Below, one piece after another: positions 43,897 to 51,364 of a DNA stretch of 64,000 nucleotides (the first letter of the stretch is position 1; every line of letters begins with the position of its first letter). The DNA is taken from the IMG/VR virus record IMGVR_UViG_3300027631_000002, positions 62,001 to 126,000 of that record; one strand, 5' to 3'. Source of the stretch: a virus. The notes below the pieces were generated by a model. The model saw only the letters and a program-made list of their open reading frames with translations, searched no databases and was not told the DNA's origin. The translations under genes were made by a program, and so were the position numbers.

Positions 43897-45129
43897 ATGT
43901 ATATTGAAAATGTAATAATCACTAAAGAAAGCTCTGAAAGCGTAGCAAAACGTATAGATGATAAGTTATTTTCTCTTCAATTTTTACCAGAATGTTTATA
44001 TGGAATATCAACTATAAAAACATTAGAATTTAATAACATTAAACTTAAAACAAACTATCTAATTGATATAGTACATAATTTAATATTAAAGTATTATTTC
44101 AAAAAAGAAAACAGATTCGCTCTAAATGCGACTATTCTAAAGGATAAGTATGGTTATCTTTATAACTATTATATCAACTACTTAGTTTCAAATGGTATTT
44201 TGATACTTAAAACAAACTATCAAAATGGAGTTACATCAAGAATATATGCCTTAGATGAAAATATATTTACTCATAAAATAAAAAGATATAAAAATTTAGA
44301 TAAAGTACTTCTAAAAAAGTATAAAAATAAATTTGTTGATATGATTCATATCAATGATATTTCTAAAGTGAGTTTAATTGAACCACTTATAAAGGAAAAA
44401 TTAGTTTCTGATCTATTCAGTGTTAAAATTGAATATGATAGAGCTATTTTCTTTCTAGATTCCTTAAAACATCAAGATATAGACATATATAACAGAAACA
44501 TATACTCTGTTGATTGTATCAATGATAAACATATCTTTTATCACTTTGATGATTATGGGAGAATGCATACAAACTACACTATTCTTAAATCATTTATTAG
44601 AAAAAACTGTCTATTGATAGATGGTGAAGAAACTTGTGAGATCGACATACCTAACAGCCAGCCATTATTTCTAACTAAAATAATTGACATGCACTCTAAT
44701 CTAGTAGATCAAAAGGAACTTCTCTTATTTAAAGAACTTACCATATCAGGAACATATTATCAATATGTTATGAATCAATTAGGTGAGAGTAATAAGAAAA
44801 AGGTTAAAGAGATGACTTATAAAGTTCTTTTTGGAAGAAATATTGCTACAAGTAAAGTAGATAAAAACTTTAAAAAACTGTTTCCAACAATTCATCAGTT
44901 TATTAAAAATTATAAAAAAGAAAATGGTGATTATAGAGTTCTGGCATATGACTTACAAAAAGCAGAATCGGATTTAGTCTTTAATACCGTTATCAAGAAA
45001 GTAATGCAATTTTATCCAGAGATAAAACTAATAACAATTCATGATAGTATTGTTATACCTAGAAAATATAAGGAAGAAGTGAATCAAATTTTTGAAATAG
45101 AGCTCAAAAAAGAGTTTAACATAAACTAA
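43897..45129 (+). CDS. Compact family-A-like polymerase
   Basis: 410 residues. A winged-helix-like N-terminal part (about 60-125, FALNATILKDKYGYLYNYYI) is followed by a palm with the order of family A DNA polymerases: a pre-motif GRMHTNY, motif A EIDIPNSQP (Asp about 249), motif B KKVKEMTYKVLFGRN (about 306-320), a helix resembling the fingers-to-palm element (LQKAESDLVFNTVIKKVMQF), and motif C ITIHDSIVIP (Asp about 388). No 3'-5' exonuclease domain is visible. Smaller than T7 (704) or Pol I. Replication initiation, primer synthesis or repair is possible. Recognition is by motif order. Confidence 0.65.
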   Translation: MYIENVIITKESSESVAKRIDDKLFSLQFLPECLYGISTIKTLEFNNIKLKTNYLIDIVHNLILKYYFKKENRFALNATILKDKYGYLYNYYINYLVSNGILILKTNYQNGVTSRIYALDENIFTHKIKRYKNLDKVLLKKYKNKFVDMIHINDISKVSLIEPLIKEKLVSDLFSVKIEYDRAIFFLDSLKHQDIDIYNRNIYSVDCINDKHIFYHFDDYGRMHTNYTILKSFIRKNCLLIDGEETCEIDIPNSQPLFLTKIIDMHSNLVDQKELLLFKELTISGTYYQYVMNQLGESNKKKVKEMTYKVLFGRNIATSKVDKNFKKLFPTIHQFIKNYKKENGDYRVLAYDLQKAESDLVFNTVIKKVMQFYPEIKLITIHDSIVIPRKYKEEVNQIFEIELKKEFNIN

Positions 45130-45145
45130 AAATAATATATAAGAA

Positions 45146-45304
45146 ATGAAAACATTTTATTTAAGAATAAAGAATACGAAAGAAGTTTTAATAAAAACAT
45201 CTTGTTATAGTATCGAAGAAGCAGTTGATTACTTTTCAAAGGTTAAACAATTACCAAAAAAAGATTTAGTAAGTATATTCTTGATTACTGAATCGAAAAA
45301 ATAA
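45146..45304 (+). CDS. Small hypothetical protein
   Basis: 52 residues (MKTFYLRIKNTKEV...) with a strand-helix-strand pattern; the Tyr/Ser/Ile-rich middle CYSIEEAVDYFSKVKQL could be an amphipathic helix. It lies 16 bases behind the polymerase stop and is followed after 10 bases by a GTG-started gene. Function unknown. Confidence 0.55.
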   Translation: MKTFYLRIKNTKEVLIKTSCYSIEEAVDYFSKVKQLPKKDLVSIFLITESKK

Positions 45305-45314
45305 TATATACTTT

Positions 45315-45854
45315 GTGAATTTAGAAAACCCAAATATATCTTATCTTATATTATCATCTGATGGTTTAGATGATATGACATCTGTTCTTTATGCTAAAGA
45401 TTATCAGATACTTCCCTTACAAACTTATTATAGAGAATCTTTTGATAATTCTGCTATGGGTTATAGTGATGTTGATAATGATACACTAAGAAAAGATGTT
45501 ATTTTTTTATTAAATCACTTTCATCAAGAATCTGCGATTATTAAATATAAAGGAGAAAAAAAACCAAGAAGAATCTATAGAACTGGTGCTGAAAAGTTAT
45601 TAGAAATCAATATGTTTAATACTGATTCTGAAAATGTTTCATACTTATATAGAGGATTATCGTTTTCTTTTGTGGAATCAAAGAGATATTGGGTTCCTAA
45701 ATCTAAGGAAGATTTCAAAGTAGGTATGATAGTTGAGTATTTCAATAATAATCAATGGTCTGAAAAAGTAGTTGAAAATCCTAATGATGAATGGGAAAGA
45801 ATGTATAAACTTCTTTTAAAATATGATAAAGTTAGAGTACAATCTATAAATTAA
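45315..45854 (+). CDS. Conserved hypothetical protein with GTG start
   Basis: 179 residues from the GTG at 45315; no ATG allows a comparable frame. The start lies directly behind a TATATACTTT element, giving almost no leader. Predicted alpha/beta with aromatic-rich segments (LSFSFVESKRYWVPK). No motif known to me. Closed by a terminator at 45853-45882. Confidence 0.65.
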   Translation: MNLENPNISYLILSSDGLDDMTSVLYAKDYQILPLQTYYRESFDNSAMGYSDVDNDTLRKDVIFLLNHFHQESAIIKYKGEKKPRRIYRTGAEKLLEINMFNTDSENVSYLYRGLSFSFVESKRYWVPKSKEDFKVGMIVEYFNNNQWSEKVVENPNDEWERMYKLLLKYDKVRVQSIN

Positions 45855-45882
45855 AAAACCTCTCAAAATTTGAGAGGTTTTT
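45853..45882. terminator. Bidirectional terminator
   Basis: AACCTCTCAAA and TTTGAGAGGTT are inverted around A, with A-run and T-run flanks, between convergent genes. Confidence 0.8.
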
Positions 45883-45883
45883 C

Positions 45884-46660
45884 TTATTTTATATGAAACC
45901 ACATAATTCTATTTTTTAGACTCGGTGTTTCTTTCATAAAGTATTTATCTTCATTAAGTGACTTTATTACAAATAGTCCATCTTCTTGACCACCATTTAT
46001 ATCGGCTCTTAAAACAATAAATTTATCTTTTGAAATTATATTTGATTCAATTAAAGTATAATTTGTTGAAATTATAAGTTGTTTATCTCCATAAAAATAT
46101 TTTGATATAGTTTCTGGATGTGCTAATAAAGTAGTTCCTGGACCACGTCTATTATTTACTGCAATATAATTACCACACATAAGTAATTTAGACATAATTT
46201 TTCTTTGACTATATTCAAAGTTTTCTCTAGAAGTTTTATCAGGATCATTAGTTAGAGTTAAATCAAATGATGACATTCCACTTTTTAAAACAGGTTGTCC
46301 TTGTGTAAATTTTTCCATATAGTTTAATAAATCTGTATGTAAATCTTCATAAGATGTAAAGGATGTTTCTTGTACAGTCATTGAAAATATTTTTGGACCA
46401 ATAGTCTGTGTAAAGTTACCGTCTAATATTGGAAGATCTACTCTACTGTTCCAAGTAGATTCTTCTTTTTCACCAGTTACAATATCAATGGCTAGTTCAC
46501 GATTTTTTGATTTTATCTTTAATTGTTCTTGAAGTGTATCTTCTTCTATAAAATCCATGTAAGATATAGTAGCAACAGAGCCACTATGTTGTTTTTCATA
46601 AAAATTACATAAGTATTTTATCTCCTTTTTTATTTCTTCTTCAGTTTTAGAAAGTATCAT
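45884..46660 (-). CDS. Capsid-domain-like protein (weak) in an operon with a glycosyltransferase
   Basis: 258 residues. The C-terminal half has the order IAVNNRRGPGTTLLAHPETI followed by a GLFVIKSL-NEDKYFMKE strand pattern. It resembles the HK97-fold P-domain segment of T4 gp23 (RxGxGNFI- and a later Y-x-VGYKG strand), but similarity is short. No signal peptide. The N-terminal 70 residues are helical and charged. It overlaps the glycosyltransferase gene by 14 bases. A minor capsid or decoration protein is a possibility only. Confidence 0.4.
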   Translation of the reverse strand: MILSKTEEEIKKEIKYLCNFYEKQHSGSVATISYMDFIEEDTLQEQLKIKSKNRELAIDIVTGEKEESTWNSRVDLPILDGNFTQTIGPKIFSMTVQETSFTSYEDLHTDLLNYMEKFTQGQPVLKSGMSSFDLTLTNDPDKTSRENFEYSQRKIMSKLLMCGNYIAVNNRRGPGTTLLAHPETISKYFYGDKQLIISTNYTLIESNIISKDKFIVLRADINGGQEDGLFVIKSLNEDKYFMKETPSLKNRIMWFHIK

Positions 46661-47375
46661 AGAAATTACTCATACCTATTTTTTGTGAACTCATGTTTAT
46701 AGATCTAACTAAATCTTCTTTAGATATTCCAACCATTTGTTGAAGAATCTTTTCATTTATTGGGTTACTATCAATTTTATTATGAAAGAAATGATAAACA
46801 CTTATTGGTAATACATTACTTGTTAAAAAGTTTTTAACTTTATGTGATAGAAACTCATCCGCACCACCTAGTCCAATAAATGATTCATTCCAACCACCTA
46901 TTTTTTGTATAGCAGCTTTTCTAAATATAGAAATTCCACTACATAAAGAAGTTTCTTTACCAGGTCTATTGATTTTTAGTATGTCTTCATATTGTAAATT
47001 CGCTTCATTAGGAAAAAGATCAACAATAGAATTATGTGGACTAACCATTTCATACTTATCAAGTGATTGAATAGACTCAATAAGCTTATTAGGATCTAAT
47101 ATAGTGTCTGCATCACCAAATATTACGATATTTGTATTTGATGATTTTAAACCAACATTATATCCCCAAGATTTATTATAAGGTTTGTCAGTTTTGATAA
47201 AGATGTGTTTACATTTTAATGATAAGTGTGATATTTTAGAGTGTTTATCTTGTTCAACAAGAATAACTTCTACATTTGCAAACCCATTTATCCAATCAAG
47301 AACTCGTCTAAGATTGTTTAGCCTATCTGGGCTGTGTCTATATCCAATTATATAGGTAAAAGAATGTGTATTCAT
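46647..47375 (-). CDS. Glycosyltransferase family 2 (GT-A fold)
   Basis: 242 residues. The N-terminus FTYIIGYRHSPDRLNNLRRV starts the GT-A fold. A DxD-type GDADTI (about 92-97) binds the sugar-nucleotide metal. The acceptor-side segment GISIFRKAAIQKIGGWNESF, then GGADEF, is typical of polypeptide/sugar GT2 enzymes. It would transfer a hexose to a phage structural protein or to a host surface sugar; the operon mate at 45884 is a candidate substrate. Gene starts face a promoter region near 47400. Confidence 0.85.
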   Translation of the reverse strand: MNTHSFTYIIGYRHSPDRLNNLRRVLDWINGFANVEVILVEQDKHSKISHLSLKCKHIFIKTDKPYNKSWGYNVGLKSSNTNIVIFGDADTILDPNKLIESIQSLDKYEMVSPHNSIVDLFPNEANLQYEDILKINRPGKETSLCSGISIFRKAAIQKIGGWNESFIGLGGADEFLSHKVKNFLTSNVLPISVYHFFHNKIDSNPINEKILQQMVGISKEDLVRSINMSSQKIGMSNFYDTF

Positions 47376-47416
47376 TACTAATTTATTATTTTTCTAATTA
47401 TATTGTATTTTACCAA

Positions 47417-47569
47417 TTAGTTTAGTGGATTTTGATAACCCTTTTGTTGAGTTATAAGTAACATCTGACTAGTTGATAAATCGTTGTGATTCCATCCCAT
47501 TTTTTTACAATATTCTACTAAAAATTTCTCTTTCAAAAAAGAAATTTCTTGTTTCGTTTTAGTTTTCAT
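47417..47569 (-). CDS. Small hypothetical protein
   Basis: 50 residues (MKTKTKQEISFLKEKFLVEY). Helical, then a MGWNHNDLSTSQMLLITQQK segment. It lies in a 238-base space between the glycosyltransferase and the 2H gene on the minus strand and reads towards the glycosyltransferase. Function unknown. Confidence 0.5.
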   Translation of the reverse strand: MKTKTKQEISFLKEKFLVEYCKKMGWNHNDLSTSQMLLITQQKGYQNPLN

Positions 47570-47601
47570 AACTTTGATTTTTATTTTATATATAATTTTA
47601 C

Positions 47602-47609
47602 TATCTTTG
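47602..47609 (+). promoter_or_regulatory. TATCTTTG -7 element just before an ATG
   Basis: Exact TAnnTTTG; the start codon follows 5 bases later, which would give a leaderless message for the 2H gene. Confidence 0.4.
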
Positions 47610-47613
47610 TCGT

Positions 47614-48192
47614 ATGGTATTTAAAGTAAGAGGTATATTAGATTTCAGTCCACAGGACAAAACTAAGAAGCATGCTAGTCAAGCTTCTTGGAAGAGAGTT
47701 GCTATGATCCGAACTGAATGTGAATTAGATAGATACTATGCTTGGTTTTTAAAGAAGAGATTTAGTCTTGAATTAAATAGTACCTTGAGAGGAACTCACG
47801 TTACTTTCATCAATGATAAAATGGACGCTAAAACATTTGAACAATTTGCACAAATCTTCAATGGTAAAGAAATTGATTTCTATGTTGAAACTGAGCCAAG
47901 AAGTAATGGTGAGCACTGGTGGTTAAGAGTTCACTGCCCAGAAGCAGAAAGTATTAGAGAAGTTATGGGTTTATCAAGAGAACCATTCTATGGAATGCAC
48001 CTAACATTAGGATATGCTCTAGTTAAATATCCAGAGGCTACTGCACTAAATGATAGTCCACTTGCAATTAAAGTAAGAAAAGATTATATAGAACATTCTA
48101 AATATATTTTAGAGTGTTGTAAAAGACACGAATTGATTTCTAATGAACCTAGAAAATCTTTAAGTGAACATGAAATAATAGAGTTTAAATAA
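47614..48192 (+). CDS. 2H phosphoesterase (LigT/RNA-repair type)
   Basis: 192 residues. Two H-x-T/S motifs at the expected spacing: GTHVTF (His about 61) and GMHLTLGY (His about 128). The two His catalyse cleavage or closure of 2',3'-cyclic phosphates or 2'-5' bonds. The family supplies RNA-end repair in LigT-like and phage enzymes; cyclic nucleotide signals of host defence systems are another known substrate class. An anti-defence role is therefore equally possible. Leader nearly absent after TATCTTTG. Confidence 0.85.
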   Translation: MVFKVRGILDFSPQDKTKKHASQASWKRVAMIRTECELDRYYAWFLKKRFSLELNSTLRGTHVTFINDKMDAKTFEQFAQIFNGKEIDFYVETEPRSNGEHWWLRVHCPEAESIREVMGLSREPFYGMHLTLGYALVKYPEATALNDSPLAIKVRKDYIEHSKYILECCKRHELISNEPRKSLSEHEIIEFK

Positions 48193-48219
48193 AAAAGAGG
48201 ACAAATGTCCTCTTTTTTA
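48191..48219. terminator. Bidirectional terminator
   Basis: AAGAGGACA and TGTCCTCTT are inverted around AA, with A-run and T-run flanks. The convergent gene ends in the hairpin. Confidence 0.8.
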
Positions 48220-49200
48220 TGTTCTTGATTGATACCACATTGATTTTGGTTCTTCTTTAGGTTCATCTAATTGTTTTGGTTCCTCCTCTTTAATTTCCTC
48301 TTTCTTAGGTACTTCTCTTGGTATATCTGCAATATTATAACGAAACCATTTACTATTTGGATTTCTATAATCTGGTGAACCTCTAAGTGTTTCAACATCA
48401 TCATACAAGTGATTTACTTTTATACCATATTTTAATGCGTGTATACATCTTTGAAAGTTCCTAGAATCACCTAATAGTGAAAATATCTTCCAAATTTCTC
48501 CTTCAATTTGATCATCTATTAGACTTGGTAGTAATTTTTTAAACCTAAATGCACTATTTCTATCCGAGAATATGCCATAATGATACATATTTAGTGCTTC
48601 TCTACCACCCGTCCACATAGGTCTTGGATCTGATTGAGGAAGTGTTAAACTAATTTGCAAATCTGCATTATCATCATAAAGTTCTTGTAGTGTGTATTGT
48701 TTTGGTGGATCTTCTTGGTCCCATTCATCTGGATTATTCCAATTTTCTAACCCATCATCCCAGTTAGACATATTTATTTTAAATGAAAATAAAGGAACAT
48801 CCCATCCTGGTAAAGATCTACCTAATTTTAATTTTGTTTCTTCTAATGGTTCAAAATAAAATTGTATCGTAAAGTATAATTCTCTTTCTGCATCACTCCA
48901 AAGATCAAGCATTTCTTCTTCTGATATATCTTCATATCTTGTATTGATATCACCTATACTTGATCCAGATTTTCTTGTATTTAGAATAAACTTTGCCTTA
49001 GGTTTCGTAAATTTAACCTTTCTATCTATATCACTATAGTTTTTAACGAGTTCTATATTATAAACACCCCATTCTTTTTCGGAACCATAATCTTTTAAAT
49101 TTCTACCTTTTTCTACTTTATGAGGCATATTCATAAATCTTTGACCGGCATCTCTATAGACTTTTGGTGTTAGTTCTTCGTAAGTTTTAATCCATTTCAT
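48217..49200 (-). CDS. Tagged hypothetical protein with Pro/Glu/Lys tail
   Basis: 327 residues from the ATG at 49200, which begins MKWIKTYEEL, a tag variant; the frame from 49242 adds 14 residues before it. Central part alpha/beta with Trp-rich stretches (MSNWDDGLENWNNPDEWDQE). The C-terminal 40 residues are a charged EEIKEEEPKQLDEPKEEPK linker. A packaged protein is inferred. Confidence 0.65.
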   Translation of the reverse strand: MKWIKTYEELTPKVYRDAGQRFMNMPHKVEKGRNLKDYGSEKEWGVYNIELVKNYSDIDRKVKFTKPKAKFILNTRKSGSSIGDINTRYEDISEEEMLDLWSDAERELYFTIQFYFEPLEETKLKLGRSLPGWDVPLFSFKINMSNWDDGLENWNNPDEWDQEDPPKQYTLQELYDDNADLQISLTLPQSDPRPMWTGGREALNMYHYGIFSDRNSAFRFKKLLPSLIDDQIEGEIWKIFSLLGDSRNFQRCIHALKYGIKVNHLYDDVETLRGSPDYRNPNSKWFRYNIADIPREVPKKEEIKEEEPKQLDEPKEEPKSMWYQSRT

Positions 49201-49251
49201 AAAGTATATATTATTTTTTAAACTCACATTTATATTCATCATATAATAAAT

Positions 49252-49401
49252 ATGAGAGAACTATCATTAGAAGAAAGAGTACAACTATTTTGTAATAAGT
49301 ATAAAAAACATATTTCTTACGGTTTCGACTTGACACACGAAGATTTAGATAAACATGATATTACTAGAAATATTGAAACTAATTTAAAAAAGGATATATA
49401 A
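49252..49401 (+). CDS. Small hypothetical protein
   Basis: 49 residues (MRELSLEERVQLFCNKYKKH). A helix-turn pattern with acidic C-terminal half. It begins 10 bases behind a TATAATAAAT sequence and is separated by 22 bases from the gene at 49424. Confidence 0.55.
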   Translation: MRELSLEERVQLFCNKYKKHISYGFDLTHEDLDKHDITRNIETNLKKDI

Positions 49402-49423
49402 CTAGAAAATAGTAAATTATTAA

Positions 49424-49921
49424 ATGAGTGATATTACAACAATTGGTTATTTAGAAGATCTAGTCGAACAAGTTAAATCTTTGGATACTACTGAATTATC
49501 TGATAAATTAAGTAAAGAAGAAAAAAAAATAAAACAAGTAGTTGAAGAACAAAAAGTTTATTTTTGGATAAGACTTTATTTAAAGGAAGAAGATTCTAAC
49601 TTAGTGATAGGAGATGATATTTCTATCAAATGGACTCCAACTGGTGAAGAATTAAAAACAAAGTTTATCTGTTATGGTAAAACTGGACTACAAAAAGATT
49701 ATGATGAGGAAATAGTAAACTATAATTCAGAAGATGATAAGAAAGTTCTTTGTTTAATGGTTGATGAAGGTCAAGTCAATTATAATGAAGATATTCCTTT
49801 TGTTAGAACTTTATTTAAAGTTGGTCGTCATTTTGAATATCAATTAGTTAAAAGATCAGAATTACTTTTTGTCAATGTTAGAAATGGTATGATTTTAGAC
49901 TACTTCGACTGCGATTTTTGA
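49424..49921 (+). CDS. Hypothetical protein, first of a pair
   Basis: 165 residues. Coiled-coil start (VEQVKSLDTTELSDKLSKEE), then a beta-rich domain. Only 3 bases separate it from the next gene, so both are in one transcript. Not recognised; small beta-rich proteins here could be virion parts. Confidence 0.65.
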   Translation: MSDITTIGYLEDLVEQVKSLDTTELSDKLSKEEKKIKQVVEEQKVYFWIRLYLKEEDSNLVIGDDISIKWTPTGEELKTKFICYGKTGLQKDYDEEIVNYNSEDDKKVLCLMVDEGQVNYNEDIPFVRTLFKVGRHFEYQLVKRSELLFVNVRNGMILDYFDCDF

Positions 49922-49924
49922 TTT

Positions 49925-50434
49925 ATGGAAACAGATTCAATAGAATATTTATTATTATCTTACTTTAATGAACTAATTTGGGTGGATCAAAATCCAGTTG
50001 AATTTACTATTAGTGAGACTTTTAAAGAAAATGGAAATATAAGAACTTCAAATAAAGTAGAAGTTTATCAATTACAAGATTTGTTAGTAACTTCTTTGGA
50101 AGATACTAACACTTTTTTGTTTGAACTAATGTCTGATTGCCAGTCAAAACAACTAAATTTTTATCCAAAGAATATAGTATCTAGATTATTCAATTTAAAG
50201 TCAAATAAACGACTTAAAAAAGAATTAGATGGTCTTACATCAAATAACTGGATAATTACTTCTAATCATATATATGATGTTTATATGAAAGATTGTGGAT
50301 ATAATGTTTACTTATCTAATGAGTTTGAAAATCAAATTGTAATTGGTGACAAATCATCTAAATTGATATTAAACAAAAATCTAAAAGAATTCTATTTGGA
50401 TAAGTCTAATATTAGAGTAATAAAGTTAAAATAA
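49925..50434 (+). CDS. Hypothetical protein, second of a pair
   Basis: 169 residues, mixed alpha/beta, with Asn-rich helices (FNLKSNKRLKKELDGLTSNN). Follows 49424 after 3 bases and is closed by a terminator. No family recognised. Confidence 0.65.
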   Translation: METDSIEYLLLSYFNELIWVDQNPVEFTISETFKENGNIRTSNKVEVYQLQDLLVTSLEDTNTFLFELMSDCQSKQLNFYPKNIVSRLFNLKSNKRLKKELDGLTSNNWIITSNHIYDVYMKDCGYNVYLSNEFENQIVIGDKSSKLILNKNLKEFYLDKSNIRVIKLK

Positions 50435-50465
50435 AAAAAGTCGAGATAAATCTCGACTTTTTTTA
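50433..50465. terminator. Bidirectional terminator
   Basis: AAAGTCGAGAT and ATCTCGACTTT are inverted around AA, with A-run and T-run flanks. Confidence 0.8.
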
Positions 50466-50957
50466 TTCTATTCCTAATTGTTTTAGTTTAAGATCTCTTT
50501 TAACAGAATCATCAACTATTAGTTGAACCTCACTTTTATTTACCCATTTATCTTGCATAAACTGAATTATACCTGATTTTTTTGCCGCATCTCTTCCAAT
50601 TTGATCCATTGATGTAAAGTCAACTGCTTTAACTTTTACTCTAGATTCGGTTACATCTAAAACTTCTAATTCATAAGTTACTTTGAAAGATTCTGGTTTC
50701 ATTTTGTTACCATCTTTGTCAGTATCAGTCCAACTAAGTCCGTAATCTGGATAAATAACTTTGTGTCCCGGCTCGATTGCAATTAAATCTTTCTTAAAAG
50801 CATCTGCCTTATCCTTTTCTTTTGAGACTTTATCTCTTTCTTTTGAGACTTTATCTTTCTCTTCTCTTATGTCTTCGCACTTAGAATAAAGAATGAAATT
50901 ACCTATCAAAGAACCTAAAAGACATAGAGATAGTACTAATACTACAATTTGTATCAT
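50463..50957 (-). CDS. Membrane-anchored coiled-coil protein
   Basis: 164 residues. Membrane anchor at 4-24, then a Lys/Glu coiled coil with repeats of KDKVSKE (about 33-52) and a beta-rich C-terminal domain (about 65-155, with TYELEVLDVTESRVKVKAVD). Likely a periplasmic or cytoplasmic inner-membrane protein; function unknown. It lies 11 bases behind the gene at 50969. Confidence 0.65.
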   Translation of the reverse strand: MIQIVVLVLSLCLLGSLIGNFILYSKCEDIREEKDKVSKERDKVSKEKDKADAFKKDLIAIEPGHKVIYPDYGLSWTDTDKDGNKMKPESFKVTYELEVLDVTESRVKVKAVDFTSMDQIGRDAAKKSGIIQFMQDKWVNKSEVQLIVDDSVKRDLKLKQLGIE

Positions 50958-50968
50958 ATTTTTATTTT

Positions 50969-51235
50969 TTAAAGTTCGTAATACATTTCACCATAAATTG
51001 GAGATCTTCTAATTATCTCTTTGATCAATTCAAATCCAATATCTTGAAGTAAATATAGGAATACTTGATCGTTCTCATTCTTAGTTACTATCTCACCTGA
51101 AACTAATTTTTTAATGTCCTGTTTAGTAAAATAAACATCAGTTTTATTATAATCAATACCGTGTTTGGCTATTCCGCTTTTACATAAGTTTGTGAAGGTA
51201 ACCTCATTAAAGACGGTTCTTATTTCTTTTTGCAT
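50969..51235 (-). CDS. Small hypothetical protein
   Basis: 88 residues, helical (LVSGEIVTKNENDQVFLYLL), with a MQKEIRTVFNEVTFTNLC start. It has a TATATTTG element upstream on the minus strand. The downstream membrane gene is probably co-transcribed. Confidence 0.6.
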   Translation of the reverse strand: MQKEIRTVFNEVTFTNLCKSGIAKHGIDYNKTDVYFTKQDIKKLVSGEIVTKNENDQVFLYLLQDIGFELIKEIIRRSPIYGEMYYEL

Positions 51236-51289
51236 ATTAAAATCTTTTTTAACTATATAGTTTTTTTATTAGTTTGTTTATTGATTATA

Positions 51290-51297
51290 CAAATATA
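51290..51297 (-). promoter_or_regulatory. TATATTTG -7 element on the minus strand
   Basis: Exact match to the Bacteroidota -7 element, about 55 bases before the start at 51235; a partial -33 (GTT-rich) follows upstream. Confidence 0.45.
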
Positions 51298-51325
51298 TAA
51301 AAAAATATCTTTTTAACATATTATT

Positions 51326-51337
51326 TTTAATATATAA
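51326..51337 (+). promoter_or_regulatory. Late-promoter-like element TTTAATATATAA
   Basis: Plus-strand copy 28 bases before the tagged 567-residue gene, which starts a run of three tagged genes. Confidence 0.55.
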
Positions 51338-51364
51338 ATCACAATAAATTATAATTATACTAAC

